A stretch of DNA of 64,000 bases from Hymenobacter telluris (GCF_017313265.1 NZ_JAFLQZ010000006.1:62001-126000); one strand, 5' to 3'; positions 17,398 through 26,924 are shown, counted from the stretch's first letter. Translations and numbers: made by a program. The notes: generated from the sequence alone by a model not told the origin.

Positions 17398-18039
17398 GCG
17401 TATTATGGTAGTAAGGTTGGAAGGGAACTGAACTTCTGAAGGGAAGGCTGCGGAAAGGGCAAGCCACGGGCCGGGCCCGCCAAACAAGCGCGCTAAGCAA
17501 CGCCACGCCCGGCGGGCAACTGGCTGACAGGAAGGGAAGTAGGTGTGGTGGCCGGAAACCGGCGAGGTGGTAGAGGCGGCGGCCGGGCGTAGTACCCGAG
17601 CAGGATAAGCGCGTTACTGGATAAGCGGCGTTCAACGGACAGCCATTAAAACATAGGCAAGTTCTATTATTCGAGAGGCGTTGTCAATCACATATAGATG
17701 TGGTGGGTGGTGCTACTTGTTGTTCGCCTTTGTTTGTCAGCGGGTTATACTAGATTAGTGTCGGGTAGTAAGAGGCTGCTTGTTCGACGGGCGGGCCTGC
17801 CACCGTTGCCGTAAAAGCGCTCAGCTTCACGTGTATATGCGGCATTTTTCGTGGAAGCAATTTGGTTGGTAGGCGCGTTGCGTAAGCTCGGGCCATGCAC
17901 AACGGGTACTTTGTTAGCGTCCAGCTTAACTTTGAGTGGCGTCCCTTGTTAACCACTTGTTACCCAATCAAATTTCCCGTTAGCATCAGGCACGCCCTGC
18001 TTAGTCTGAAAGCTGCTCCTCACCTTTACCAAAGCCTTT
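17398..18039. other. Divergent intergenic region between the metzincin and katG
   Basis: About 640 bases without a convincing gene. It must hold the promoters of the metzincin unit (minus) and katG (plus). The only clear box is TAACTTTG at 17927-17934. I see no tRNA, long hairpin or conserved ORF. Confidence 0.6.
17927..17934 (+). promoter_or_regulatory. Candidate -7 box for katG (TAACTTTG)
   Basis: TAACTTTG matches TAnnTTTG exactly and would give a leader of about 100 bases. No TTG is seen 19-21 bases upstream, so the assignment is tentative. Confidence 0.4.
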
Positions 18040-20337
18040 ATGCTGAACATCAGCCACGACAAGACCAACACCAAGACCTTTGAAATGCCGGGTAAATGCC
18101 CCTTCGGCGGCGACCGTATCGGTGGGGTGGAGAGCACGCCGCCCGCCCTCTCCGACTGGTACCCCAACCGGCTGAAAGTGGAGCTGCTGCACCAGAACGG
18201 CCCGCAGGCCAACCCGCTGGGCGAGGATTTCAACTACGCCGAGGCCTTCAATACCATTGATTTGGAGGCGCTGAAGCAGGAAATCAAAGGCTTCCTGACT
18301 TCGTCGGTGGAGTGGTGGCCCTCAGACTACGGCAACTACGGCCCGCAGATGATTCGCATGGCCTGGCACTCGGCCGGCACTTACCGTATTGCCGATGGGC
18401 GCGGCGGCGCGGGCGAGGCCATGCAGCGCTTCGCCCCCATTGAAAGCTGGTGGGACAACGGGAACGTGGACAAGTCGCGCCGCCTGCTGTGGCCCATTAA
18501 GCAGAAGTACGGCAGTGCCCTCTCGTGGGCCGACCTGATTGTGCTGACCGGCAACTGCGCGCTGGAAATCATGGGTTTCCCGACTTACGGCTTTGCCGGC
18601 GGCCGCCAGGATGCCTGGGAGGCTGATAATGCCACTTATTGGGGCCCCGAAGTGGTGCATGACCTCTCGAAAGCCGAAGCGCCCGATAAGATGGTGAACC
18701 GCGACAAGCGCTGGCGCGGCCAGAACGGCGACGCCGACTACGACCTGGAAAACCCGCTGGCCGCCTCGCACCAGGCCCTGATTTACGTGAACCCCGAAGG
18801 CCCTTACGCCAACGGCGACCCGCTGGGCTCGGCGCGCGACATTCGGACCACGTTCACGCGTATGGCCATGAACGACGAGGAAACCGTGGCCCTGATTGCC
18901 GGCGGCCACGCCTTCGGCAAAAGCCACGGCATGGTGCCAGCTACCGAAATCGGCATGCCGCCCGAAATTGCGCCGATGGAGCTTATGGGCCTGGGCTGGC
19001 ACAACCCCAAGGGCTCGGGCAACGCCGAAAACACGATGACCAACGGCATTGAGGGCAGCTGGACGCCGAACCCCACGCAGTGGGACAACGACTACCTGAC
19101 CAACCTGTTCAAGTTCGAATGGAAGCAAACCAAGAGCCCGGCCGGCGCGCTGCAATGGACGCCCGTGGATGAAAACGCGCCCAAAACGCCCGACGCGCAC
19201 ATTCCCGGCCAGATGAACGCGCTGATGATGATGACGACCGACATTGCCCTGAAGCTCGACCCCGAGTACCGGAAGGTGTGCGAGAAGTTTCTCAACGATT
19301 TCGACGCGTTTACTCAGGCCTTTTCCAAGGCGTGGTACAAGCTGACTCACCGCGACATGGGCCCGCGCGAGCGTTACCTCGGCCCCGAAAAACGCAATGA
19401 AGACGACCTGCTCTGGCAGGACCCCATCCCAGTAGCCGACTACGCCATCATCGATGCGGCCGATGTAGCGGCGCTGAAGCAGCAGATTATGGGGCTGGGT
19501 ATCTCGCCCTCCGACCTGGTCTTCACCGCCTTTTCGGCGGCCGTGACGCACCGCCACAGCGACAAGCGCGGCGGCGCCAACGGGGGCCGGCTGGCGCTGG
19601 CGCCGCAGAAGGACTGGGCGGTGAACCGCCGGACGGTGCCCGTAATTGAGGCGCTACGTACAGTACAGGAGAAATTCAACGGCCAGGCCGCGGGCGGCAA
19701 GCAAGTGTCGCTCGCCGACCTGATTGTGCTGGGCGGTTGTGCCGCGCTCGAAAAAGCCGCTGCCGACGCCGGCACGCCCACCGAAGTACCGTTCACGCCG
19801 GGCCGCCGCGACACGACGCAGGAACTCACCGACATTGAGATGTTTACCTGGCTGAAGCCCGTGGCCGACGGGTTCCGCAACTACCTCGACGCAGGCTTCA
19901 ATGAAATGGCGCAGGGCGTGGCTCCGGAGGAGATGTTCCTGGATAAGGCGCACCTGCTCTCGCTCACCGCTCCCGAGTGGACGGCGCTGGTAGGCGGCCT
20001 GCGGGCCATGAATGCCAACCACGACGGCTCCAAGCACGGCGTTTTCACCGACCGGGAGGGCGTGCTGACCAACGATTTCTTCACGGTGCTGACCAGCACG
20101 GACCTGGAGTGGAAGAAAGCCGACGCCCAGGGCCTGACCCTCACGCTCAATGACCGCAAGACCGGCGAAACCCGCTTTACGGCCACCCGCGCCGACCTCG
20201 TATTCGGCTCCAACAGCCACCTGCGCGCCGTGGCGGAAGTATACGCCGGCAGCGACGGGCACAAGCGCTTTGTGAAAGCCTTCGTGAAGGCCTGGGACAA
20301 GGTGATGATGCTGGACCGCTACGATGTAAAAGCCTAA
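18040..20337 (+). CDS. katG: Catalase-peroxidase
   Basis: A 765-aa bifunctional heme enzyme that removes hydrogen peroxide. The distal pocket is Arg106, Trp109, His110 in [12 protein letters not shown]; the proximal His290 lies in [10 protein letters not shown]. The covalent Met-Tyr-Trp adduct needed for catalase activity should form between Trp109, Tyr249 (in IYVNPEGP) and Met275 (in FTRMAMND). Both tandem peroxidase domains are present and the length is normal (usual range 720-760). It has no signal peptide and is cytoplasmic. It stands alone between a divergent gene and a strong bidirectional terminator. No OxyR-like gene is adjacent. Confidence 0.98.
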   Translation: MLNISHDKTNTKTFEMPGKCPFGGDRIGGVESTPPALSDWYPNRLKVELLHQNGPQANPLGEDFNYAEAFNTIDLEALKQEIKGFLTSSVEWWPSDYGNYGPQMIRMAWHSAGTYRIADGRGGAGEAMQRFAPIESWWDNGNVDKSRRLLWPIKQKYGSALSWADLIVLTGNCALEIMGFPTYGFAGGRQDAWEADNATYWGPEVVHDLSKAEAPDKMVNRDKRWRGQNGDADYDLENPLAASHQALIYVNPEGPYANGDPLGSARDIRTTFTRMAMNDEETVALIAGGHAFGKSHGMVPATEIGMPPEIAPMELMGLGWHNPKGSGNAENTMTNGIEGSWTPNPTQWDNDYLTNLFKFEWKQTKSPAGALQWTPVDENAPKTPDAHIPGQMNALMMMTTDIALKLDPEYRKVCEKFLNDFDAFTQAFSKAWYKLTHRDMGPRERYLGPEKRNEDDLLWQDPIPVADYAIIDAADVAALKQQIMGLGISPSDLVFTAFSAAVTHRHSDKRGGANGGRLALAPQKDWAVNRRTVPVIEALRTVQEKFNGQAAGGKQVSLADLIVLGGCAALEKAAADAGTPTEVPFTPGRRDTTQELTDIEMFTWLKPVADGFRNYLDAGFNEMAQGVAPEEMFLDKAHLLSLTAPEWTALVGGLRAMNANHDGSKHGVFTDREGVLTNDFFTVLTSTDLEWKKADAQGLTLTLNDRKTGETRFTATRADLVFGSNSHLRAVAEVYAGSDGHKRFVKAFVKAWDKVMMLDRYDVKA

Positions 20338-20365
20338 AATCCTTGCAGCTATAATAGTACAACCA

Positions 20366-20406
20366 GCAACAGCCCGGCCCCGCTCCTGTGGGGGCCGGGC
20401 TGTTGC
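20366..20406. terminator. Bidirectional terminator between katG and the Nudix gene
   Basis: A perfect 16-bp stem (GCAACAGCCCGGCCCC at 20366-20381 with 20391-20406) around a 9-base loop lies between two convergent genes. T tracts are short on both sides. Confidence 0.85.
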
Positions 20407-20432
20407 GTGAACGGCGGGGCAGAGGGAAATTC

Positions 20433-20987
20433 TTACAACCCCAGCTTCCGCAGCGCCAGCAGCCCCAGCGCAATGGAGCCGGCCACTTTGATCTGGCCGC
20501 TGAGAATCATGCGTTCAATGTCGGCCAGCGGCACTTTCAGAACTTCGATGTTCTCGGTTTCGTCGAGGTGCTGGGCGGCTACGCGGCGGGCGTTGCGGGC
20601 CAGAAAGAAGTAGATGCGGTTGGTGTCTTTGGTGGGGTTGTCGCTGACTTCGGCCAGCTGCTCGAGGTCGTCGGAAGCGTAGCCGGTTTCCTCCAGCAGT
20701 TCCCGCCTGGCCGCGGCCAGCGGGGAGGTTTCGCCGGCATCTACTACGCCGCCGGGCAGCTCAGTCAGGATTTCGCCGATGCCGTGCTTGTATTGCCGCA
20801 CGAATAGCACGTGCTGGTCGTCGGTGAGGGCAAATACCAGCGCCACATTGGCTCGTACGCTCACAAAGTAGTCGTCGAGCTGCTGGCCGGTAGGGAGTTG
20901 CACATGGTCGCGGCGGAGCTGGTACCAGCGGTGGTCAACTACCAATTCAGAGTGAAGCGTCGTCCAGGGTTTGATTTCTTGGGCCAT
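20433..20987 (-). CDS. Nudix hydrolase, ADP-ribose pyrophosphatase-like
   Basis: A 184-aa Nudix enzyme of the ADP-ribose/ADP-sugar pyrophosphatase type, which splits nucleoside diphosphate sugars into AMP and sugar phosphate. The fold is recognised from FVRQYKHGIGE and LPGGVVDAGET, followed by RRELLEETGY. The Nudix box has one more residue than the textbook pattern (eight residues instead of seven between Glu86 and the Arg-Glu of RELLEETG). I believe related Bacteroidetes enzymes share this spacing, but that is from memory. The gene is divergent from the aldo/keto reductase, with a palindromic region between them, and converges on katG. Confidence 0.9.
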   Translation of the reverse strand: MAQEIKPWTTLHSELVVDHRWYQLRRDHVQLPTGQQLDDYFVSVRANVALVFALTDDQHVLFVRQYKHGIGEILTELPGGVVDAGETSPLAAARRELLEETGYASDDLEQLAEVSDNPTKDTNRIYFFLARNARRVAAQHLDETENIEVLKVPLADIERMILSGQIKVAGSIALGLLALRKLGL

Positions 20988-21004
20988 TTAAGGAGGTATT
21001 AGTG

Positions 21005-21073
21005 GCAGGTTGTGAGTTGTTGGTTAACTATGCCGTATAAGACCAGCAACTAACAACCCACAACCAACAACTC
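21005..21073. repeat. Word-type inverted repeat before the aldo/keto reductase
   Basis: GGTTGTGAGTTGTTGGTTA (near 21009-21027) faces CAACTAACAACCCACAACC (near 21047-21065), an imperfect palindrome made of GTTG/CAAC words. The G-free right arm ends four bases before the ATG at 21077. Confidence 0.75.
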
Positions 21074-21076
21074 CGC

Positions 21077-22063
21077 ATGCAGTATCGCAAACTTGGTAAA
21101 ACCGGCTTCTCGGTTTCTGAAATCAGCCTGGGCACTTGGCAAGTGGGTGGCAAATGGGGCGAGCCATTCAGCCACGCCAACGCCGACACCATCCTGAACG
21201 CCGCCGTGGATGGCGGCATCAACTTCATTGATACGGCCGACGTGTACGGCGACGGTGAAAGCGAAAAGGCCGTGGGCCGGCTGGTGCGCAGCCGCTCCGA
21301 GCAGATTTACGTGGCTACCAAGTGCGGCCGCCAGCTCCAGCCCCACACCAGCGAGGCGTACACCCCCGCCGCCATGCGGGGCTTCGTGGAAGAGAGCCTG
21401 CGCAACATGCAGCTGGAAACGCTGGATTTGGTGCAGCTGCACTGCCCACCCACCGAAGTGTATTACCGTCCCGAGATTTTCGAGGTGTTCGACCAGCTGA
21501 AGGCCGAAGGTAAAATCCAGCACCTGGGCGTGAGCGTGGAGAAGGTGGAAGAAGGCCTCAAAGCCCTGGAGTATCCCAACGTTACTACCATTCAGCTCAT
21601 CTTCAATATGTTCCGGCAGCGGCCCGCTGAGCTGCTGTTCAAGGAAGCCCAGCGCCGCGACGTGGGCCTGATTGTGCGGGTGCCGCTGGCCAGCGGCCTG
21701 CTCACCGGCAAGTTCACCGCCGACACCAGCTTCGCGCCCGACGACCACCGCAACTTCAACCGCCAGGGCGAGGCTTTCGACAAGGGTGAAACCTTCTCGG
21801 GCGTGGACTACAACACCGGCCTGGAAGCCGTGGAAGAAATCAAGCAGCTCTTCCCCGACCAGCCTAACCTGGCGCCCGTGGCCTTGCGCTGGGTGCTGCT
21901 ATTCAACGAAGTAAGCTGCGTGATTCCCGGCGCCTCCCGGCCCGAGCAGCTTGCCTCCAACCTCCACGCCGCCGACCTGCCCGCCCTCACCCCCGAGCAA
22001 CTACAGCAAGTGCAAGCCATCTACGACCGGAAAATCAAGCCCCAAGTCCACCAGATTTGGTAG
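21077..22063 (+). CDS. Aldo/keto reductase
   Basis: A 328-aa NADPH-dependent oxidoreductase of the AKR superfamily (TIM barrel). The tetrad is visible: Asp and Tyr in FIDTADVYGDGESE, Lys in YVATKCGR and His in LVQLHCPP. The NADPH-binding end appears as CVIPGASRPEQLASN. Length and start (MQYRKLGKTGFSVSEI) are standard for the YajO/Tas-like group. The physiological substrate cannot be told. It is transcribed alone, opposite to the Nudix gene, and converges on the ABC permease across a palindromic terminator. Confidence 0.93.
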   Translation: MQYRKLGKTGFSVSEISLGTWQVGGKWGEPFSHANADTILNAAVDGGINFIDTADVYGDGESEKAVGRLVRSRSEQIYVATKCGRQLQPHTSEAYTPAAMRGFVEESLRNMQLETLDLVQLHCPPTEVYYRPEIFEVFDQLKAEGKIQHLGVSVEKVEEGLKALEYPNVTTIQLIFNMFRQRPAELLFKEAQRRDVGLIVRVPLASGLLTGKFTADTSFAPDDHRNFNRQGEAFDKGETFSGVDYNTGLEAVEEIKQLFPDQPNLAPVALRWVLLFNEVSCVIPGASRPEQLASNLHAADLPALTPEQLQQVQAIYDRKIKPQVHQIW

Positions 22064-22080
22064 GAGTGATTCAATTAAAA

Positions 22081-22166
22081 ATTAAGAATTAAAAGTTAAA
22101 AATTGGCCGTTCAACGATTCACAAGGAAGTCGTTGAACGGCCAATTTTTAACTTTTAATTCTTAAT
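22081..22166. repeat. Long inverted repeat, probable bidirectional terminator
   Basis: A perfect 37-bp inverted repeat (22081-22117 with 22130-22166) around 12 bases. The outer part is made of AATTAAGAATTAAAAGTT words and the inner part is GGCCGTTCAACGA. It lies between convergent genes. The same AATTAAGAATTAAAAATT words recur at 55998-56107 and in shorter form before hisG. Confidence 0.85.
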
Positions 22167-22171
22167 TGACC

Positions 22172-24739
22172 TCATGCTTCTCCGCGGAGTACTTCCAGCG
22201 GGGGGCGGGTGAGTACGTCGCGGCTGTTGAAGAGGCCGATGAGTGCGGTGAGGGTGGTGGTAACGGCGGCCAGCACGAGCAGCGGACCGATGGCCGGCAG
22301 GAACGGCACTTCGAACAGGAAATAGGCCAGCGCCCAGGCGGCACCCACGGCCAGCACCAAGCCGGCCACGGCCGCCAGCAACCCCAGCAGGGCGTATTCC
22401 ACCAGCGTGATGCGCAGAATCTGGTGGCGGCTGGCGCCGAGGGTGCGCAACAGTACGCTTTCCTGCACCCGCTGGTAGCGGCTCACAATCACCGAGCTAA
22501 CCACCACTACCAGGCCCGTGGCAATGCTGAAAAACGCCATGAACCGGATGACGAACGAGATTTTGCTGAGAATATCGTCCAGGGTTTGCAGCACCAGCCC
22601 CAGGTCGATGGCCGACACGTTGGGGAAGTTCTGCACCAGGTCGCGCTGCACGGCTCCGAGCACGGTGTTGTTGGGCACGCGCGTCATCAGCACCAGAAAC
22701 TGCGGGGCCGGCTCCAGCACCCCGGCCGGGAACACAATCTGAAAGTTGGTTTGCACCCGGGTCCAGTCCACGGTGCGGGTGCCCCCGATGATGGTGGCCA
22801 GCGGGGCGCCCTGCACGTTGAAGGTGAGCGTGTCGCCGAGCCGGACGTTGAGGCGGCGTAGGAAGTCGGAATCCACCGAAATCCGGGGCGTGCCATCGGC
22901 GGGCAGATAGGGGGCGCGGCCCTCGGCCAAGGTTTCCGAGCTGATGAGCTGGTTGCGGTACGTGACGCGGTACTCGCGGGTGAGGGAGCCTTTGGAACGG
23001 CCGTTGGTGGAGTCTTTTTTCAGGTCGGCGGTGCGCTGGCCGTTGATGGCCGCCAGCCGCATGGTCACGACGGGTACCTGCTGTAACACGGGCAGCTTCC
23101 GGCTGGTAAGCAGCTGCGTAACGCCCGCTTGCTGGGTGGGCTGAATATCAAACAATACCAGGTTGGGCTGTCCGTCGCTGGCCGAAATCTGCACCCGGCT
23201 CAGCAGCAGGCCTTGCAGCAACGAGAGCGTAGCCATCAGAAACACGCCCAGCCCGATGGACACGGTAAGCAGCAGCGTCTGGTTATTGGGCCGGTAGAGG
23301 TTGGCCAGGCCCTGCCGCCACACGTAGCTCCAGGAAGTGGGGTAGAAGCGCCGCACCAGCAGGCGCAAGCTCTGGCCCAGCCCCGCCAGCACGAAAAACG
23401 TCACCAACAGGCCACCGGCAAAGCCCAGGGCCTGCTTCCACTCGCGGGTTTGCAGGTAGGCGAAGCCCGTAATAAAAACCACAATCAGCCCGTACACCAC
23501 CACCCGCAACGGGTCGGGGCGGGCGGTGTCTTCCTCGTAGGCCACCCGCAACGTGCGCAGCGGCGACACCCGCCGAATACTCAGTAGCGGCAGCAGCGCA
23601 AACAGCACCGATACCAGCACACCCGTAAGCAACCCCTGCGCCACCGCCGACCACGAAACCGCCACGGTTACCGTAACCGGCAGAAACCCCGCAAACAGCC
23701 GCGGCAGCAGCAGCTGCACGGCCGTGCCCAACGCCGCCCCGATGGTAGCACCCACCAAGCCCATAGCGGCAATCTGCACCAGATAAATGAGCATGGCCTG
23801 GCTGCCGCTGGCCCCCAAACAGCGCAATACAGCCACCGAGGCCACTTTTTCGCGCACGTACAAGCTCACGGCGCTGGCCACGCCCACGCAGCCCAGCAGC
23901 AGCGCCACAAACGCTACCAGGTTCAGAAAGCGGGTGAGGTCGGTGAAGGAGCGGCCGGTCTGGCGCTTGCGCTCGGCCACGGTGTCGGAGTTGATGTTCA
24001 CCTTATCCAGGCGCGTTTCCAGACGCTTCACCACGGCGTCCACATCGGTGCCGGGCGCAAACTGGTAGTAGGTGCGGTACTGCACCCGGCTGCCGCGCTG
24101 CAGCAGGCCGGTTTCGGGCAAGAATTCACTCGGAATGAACACCGTGGGCGCCACGGCGGCACTAAAGCCCGACTGCCCCGGCGTTTTGCGCACCCGCCCG
24201 GCAATGCGGAACGTGAGCCGGCCCACCCGAATAGAGTCGCCGGGGCGGGCCGCAAACTGCACCAGCAGCGCGTCATCCACCAGGGCCACTTGTTCCCGCG
24301 AGGTCATGGCCCGGCGGAAATCGGTTACGGCGGCAGCGGGCTCGGTCAGCCACTCGCCGTAATACGGGAAGTTGCCGTTCAGGGCTTTTATCTGGGCCAA
24401 CCGCACACCTTGCCCTTTTGGGAACTGCACCAGCGAAGCAAACGCCACCTCGTCGCTGCGGCTGCGGCCGAGCTGGCGCAACGTGGGGGCCAGCGTGGAA
24501 TCGAAGGGGGCGCTGCCGGAAAGCACCAAATCGGCGCCGACCAGCTCGCGGGCCTGCTCGTCGATGCTGCGGGCCAGGTTGTCGCCAAAGCCCCGGATGC
24601 CCACCAGCGCGGCAATACCCAGCACAATGGCCGACACGAACAGCAGCAAGCGCGACCGGCTCCGGCGACTGTCGCGCCAGGCCATGCGCCACAGCCAGCT
24701 CAGCGCCGGCCGAGTGGCAGGAAGTGGAACCTTGCTCAT
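22172..24739 (-). CDS. ABC transporter permease, FtsX/YbbP-type
   Basis: An 855-aa membrane protein with an N-terminal transmembrane helix (LLLFVSAIVLGIAALVGI), a large extracytoplasmic domain (~60-260), a block of helices (~270-500), a second extracytoplasmic domain (~510-690) and a final FtsX-like helix bundle (~700-845). This is the double-FtsX layout of YbbP. With the ATPase encoded just upstream (4-base overlap) it forms an export or lipid-extraction machine of the MacB/Lol/Ybb class. In E. coli ybbA-ybbP lies divergently next to tesA, and the same arrangement is seen here. The transported substrate is not established in either case. Confidence 0.92.
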   Translation of the reverse strand: MSKVPLPATRPALSWLWRMAWRDSRRSRSRLLLFVSAIVLGIAALVGIRGFGDNLARSIDEQARELVGADLVLSGSAPFDSTLAPTLRQLGRSRSDEVAFASLVQFPKGQGVRLAQIKALNGNFPYYGEWLTEPAAAVTDFRRAMTSREQVALVDDALLVQFAARPGDSIRVGRLTFRIAGRVRKTPGQSGFSAAVAPTVFIPSEFLPETGLLQRGSRVQYRTYYQFAPGTDVDAVVKRLETRLDKVNINSDTVAERKRQTGRSFTDLTRFLNLVAFVALLLGCVGVASAVSLYVREKVASVAVLRCLGASGSQAMLIYLVQIAAMGLVGATIGAALGTAVQLLLPRLFAGFLPVTVTVAVSWSAVAQGLLTGVLVSVLFALLPLLSIRRVSPLRTLRVAYEEDTARPDPLRVVVYGLIVVFITGFAYLQTREWKQALGFAGGLLVTFFVLAGLGQSLRLLVRRFYPTSWSYVWRQGLANLYRPNNQTLLLTVSIGLGVFLMATLSLLQGLLLSRVQISASDGQPNLVLFDIQPTQQAGVTQLLTSRKLPVLQQVPVVTMRLAAINGQRTADLKKDSTNGRSKGSLTREYRVTYRNQLISSETLAEGRAPYLPADGTPRISVDSDFLRRLNVRLGDTLTFNVQGAPLATIIGGTRTVDWTRVQTNFQIVFPAGVLEPAPQFLVLMTRVPNNTVLGAVQRDLVQNFPNVSAIDLGLVLQTLDDILSKISFVIRFMAFFSIATGLVVVVSSVIVSRYQRVQESVLLRTLGASRHQILRITLVEYALLGLLAAVAGLVLAVGAAWALAYFLFEVPFLPAIGPLLVLAAVTTTLTALIGLFNSRDVLTRPPLEVLRGEA

Positions 24740-25437
24740 AAGGCAGCCGGGGTAGAAACGGAAGCCGCAGTACGCGTATCCGACAGCATGTGGCCGCCTT
24801 TGATGCGGACAATACGCTGGGTGCGGGCCGCCAGCTCTAGGTCGTGGGTGACGAGGACCAGCGTGGTGCCGGCCTCGCGGTTCAGCTCAAACAGCAGTTC
24901 CACCACCCGGGCGCTGGTGTCGGCGTCGAGGTTGCCGGTGGGCTCGTCGGCAAACAAAATCTTGGGCCGATTAACAAAGGCGCGGGCCAACGATACGCGC
25001 TGCTGCTCGCCGCCCGATAGTTGGGTGGGGTAGTGGTGGCCGCGCCCCGCCAGGCCCACCCGTTCCAGTAGCTCCTCGGCGGTGCGGGTGCCGTTGCGCA
25101 CGCCCCGCAGTTCCAGCGGTACCAGCACGTTTTCGAGGGCCGTGAGGGTGGGCAGCAGCTGGAAGTTCTGGAAGATAAAGCCGACGTGCTCGTTGCGGAC
25201 GGCCGCCCGCTGGTCTTCATTCAGGTTGTCGAGCACGATGCCGTTCAGCGCGACGCTGCCCGAACTGGCCCGGTCGAGGCCGGCGCACAAGCCGAGCAGG
25301 GTTGTTTTGCCGCTGCCCGACGGCCCCACAATGGCAAACGTGTCCTGGGCCTGCAACGCAAAGCTGACGGATTCGAGCACCGTTAGGGTCCGGCCGCCGC
25401 TGGTGTATGATTTGGTGAGGTTTTCTACTGTAAGCAC
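24736..25437 (-). CDS. ABC transporter ATP-binding protein, YbbA/LolD-type
   Basis: A 233-aa ATPase with Walker A GPSGSGKTT, Q-loop (FIFQNFQLLPTLTALENV), signature LSGGEQQRVSLARA, Walker B ILFADEPTGNLD and the switch His in LVTHDLELA. These make it a member of the MacB/LolD/YbbA group that works with FtsX-type permeases. I place the start at GTG 25437, so the protein begins MLTVENLTKSYT; a TTG at 25461 would add eight residues. It overlaps the permease start by four bases and is divergent from the tesA-like gene. Confidence 0.93.
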   Translation of the reverse strand: MLTVENLTKSYTSGGRTLTVLESVSFALQAQDTFAIVGPSGSGKTTLLGLCAGLDRASSGSVALNGIVLDNLNEDQRAAVRNEHVGFIFQNFQLLPTLTALENVLVPLELRGVRNGTRTAEELLERVGLAGRGHHYPTQLSGGEQQRVSLARAFVNRPKILFADEPTGNLDADTSARVVELLFELNREAGTTLVLVTHDLELAARTQRIVRIKGGHMLSDTRTAASVSTPAAL

Positions 25438-25529
25438 AAACAAGCAAGTTGCGCCCGCCAAAATCAGCGAGAGTGGAGGGATTGGGAATAGGTAAAGACA
25501 GGTATTCTAACTCAAGTAGTTATTGGGAC

Positions 25530-25623
25530 CGTCATGCTGAGCTTGCCGAAGCATCTCGCGTGCTGAGGTTGATTACTATTGCAACGTCAGCACGCGAGAT
25601 GCTTCGGCAAGCTCAGCATGACG
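25530..25623. repeat. 37-bp perfect inverted repeat (GTCATGCTGAGC... family)
   Basis: Left arm 25530-25566 and right arm 25587-25623 are exact complements around 20 bases. The core CGTCATGCTGAGCTTGCCGA resembles dispersed palindromic repeats of the GTCAT(T/G)CTGAGC type that I recall from several bacterial genomes. The outer CGTCATGCT/AGCATGACG also forms the terminator at 62297-62330. It lies between the divergent ABC ATPase and tesA-like genes, so it is not in a normal terminator position. Confidence 0.9.
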
Positions 25624-25713
25624 TTCTGTTGACTTGTCTGAATTACCAGACGAAGTAGAGCTGGCGTTACTTTAGCCTGTTACGTACAGCCTCAATAAAG
25701 TAGCTTCGTGTCT

Positions 25714-26394
25714 ATGAAACCTGTCCTGTCCTTGTTTAGTTGCTGCCTGCTGCTGTTGCTGGCCGGGTGCAACTCCACTACCCAACCTGCCGAGGCGCCC
25801 GCCACCGCTACGCCGCCCGTAGCTACAGCACCCGCCGCCACCAATACGCAAACCATTCTGTTCTTCGGCAACAGCCTGACCGCCGGCTACGGTGTGGAGC
25901 CCGAAGAGGCTTTCCCGGCTTTAATTGGGCAGAAAATAGATTCGGCGGGCCTGAACTACACGGTGGTAAATGCCGGCCTGAGCGGCGAAACCACCGCCGG
26001 GGGCCGCAGCCGGGTGGGCTGGGTGCTCCGCAAGCCGGTGTCGGTGTTTGTGCTGGAGCTGGGCGGCAACGACGGCCTGCGCGGCCTGCCTCTCACCGAC
26101 ACCCGCCAGAACCTGCAAGCCATTATCGATACGGTGCGCCGCCGCAGCCCCCAGGCCCGCATTGTGCTGGCGGGCATGCAGATACCGCCCAACCTCGGCG
26201 CTGACTACGCCACCGAGTTTAAGGCCCTGTACGGCGAGCTGGCCCGCAAAAACCAGCTGGTGCTCATTCCGTTTCTGCTAGAAGGCGTGGGCGGAGTAGC
26301 CAAACTCAATCAGCAGGACGGTATTCATCCCACGCCCGCCGGCCACCGCCTGGTAGCCCGCACCATCTGGCCCATCCTGCAGCCGGTGCTATGA
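25714..26394 (+). CDS. TesA-like GDSL/SGNH lipase-arylesterase, lipoprotein
   Basis: A 226-aa esterase. A lipoprotein signal ends in LLLAGC (Cys ~19), followed by a Thr/Pro/Ala-rich tether, so it is anchored to a membrane. SGNH blocks: I, FFGNSLTAGYG (nucleophile Ser); II, NAGLSGETTAGG (Gly); III, ELGGNDGLRG (Asn); V, DGIHPTPAGH (Asp and His). This is the thioesterase I/lysophospholipase L1 group. ATG 25714 is preferred over the GTG two codons upstream. A TAGCTTCG box (25701-25708) ends five bases before the ATG. It faces away from the YbbA/YbbP pair, as in E. coli. Confidence 0.93.
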   Translation: MKPVLSLFSCCLLLLLAGCNSTTQPAEAPATATPPVATAPAATNTQTILFFGNSLTAGYGVEPEEAFPALIGQKIDSAGLNYTVVNAGLSGETTAGGRSRVGWVLRKPVSVFVLELGGNDGLRGLPLTDTRQNLQAIIDTVRRRSPQARIVLAGMQIPPNLGADYATEFKALYGELARKNQLVLIPFLLEGVGGVAKLNQQDGIHPTPAGHRLVARTIWPILQPVL

Positions 26395-26465
26395 TTGGAT
26401 GATTGGGTGAGAGGATGATTGGATGAGGAAAAACAATTCTTCATCCAATCACGCACTCATCCAAT
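26391..26465. repeat. Word-type inverted repeat / bidirectional terminator
   Basis: ATGATTGGATGATTGGGTGA-type words (26391-26426) face TCATCCAATCACGCACTCAT-type words (26441-26465). The repeat overlaps the ends of both convergent genes: the tesA-like stop lies in the left arm and the last codons of the MaoC-like gene in the right arm. Confidence 0.8.
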
Positions 26466-26924
26466 AAAGTGGTACAGGAAGGTGATAAGGCCGGTGTAGG
26501 CGGGCTTGGGCTGGTCCTTGATTTCCAGGGTTACTTCCAGCTGGGCTTTGGCAATGCCGCGCAGGTTTTTCACGGCTACCAGCTTGGCCCGCAGCCGCAC
26601 GGCGCTGTCCACCGTTACGGCCTGGTTGAAGCGGAGGGCCTCAATTTCGTAGTTCACCTGCATTTTCAGGTTCTCAATCGTGACAATCTGCTGCCAGAGG
26701 TAGGGCAAGAGCGACACCGTGAGGTAACCGTGGGCAATGGTGGCTTTGAACGGCGACTCGGTGGCGGCGCGCTCCGCATCCACATGAATCCACTGGTGGT
26801 CGAGGGTGGCGGCCGCGAAGCTGTTGATTTGCGGCTGCGTGATAATGTGGTAGTCGGACACGCCCAGTTCCTGGCCTACGTGTTGTTCAAGTTCAGTGAG
26901 GCTGCGGATTGTAAGCTTGTTCAT
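26457..26924 (-). CDS. MaoC-like dehydratase (hotdog fold)
   Basis: A 155-aa single-hotdog protein of the MaoC/PhaJ (R)-specific enoyl-CoA hydratase group. The catalytic Asp-His pair is seen as Asp42 and His47 in LDHQWIHVD, followed by the typical AHGYLTVSLLPYL helix. It would hydrate or dehydrate acyl-CoA thioesters in fatty-acid metabolism. It has its own short upstream region and its end overlaps an inverted repeat shared with the convergent esterase gene. Confidence 0.9.
   Translation of the reverse strand: MNKLTIRSLTELEQHVGQELGVSDYHIITQPQINSFAAATLDHQWIHVDAERAATESPFKATIAHGYLTVSLLPYLWQQIVTIENLKMQVNYEIEALRFNQAVTVDSAVRLRAKLVAVKNLRGIAKAQLEVTLEIKDQPKPAYTGLITFLYHFIG

Noticed and set aside
18322..19557. 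411-aa open frame antisense to katG
   Set aside because: Same kind of shadow; the katG frame has all catalytic residues.
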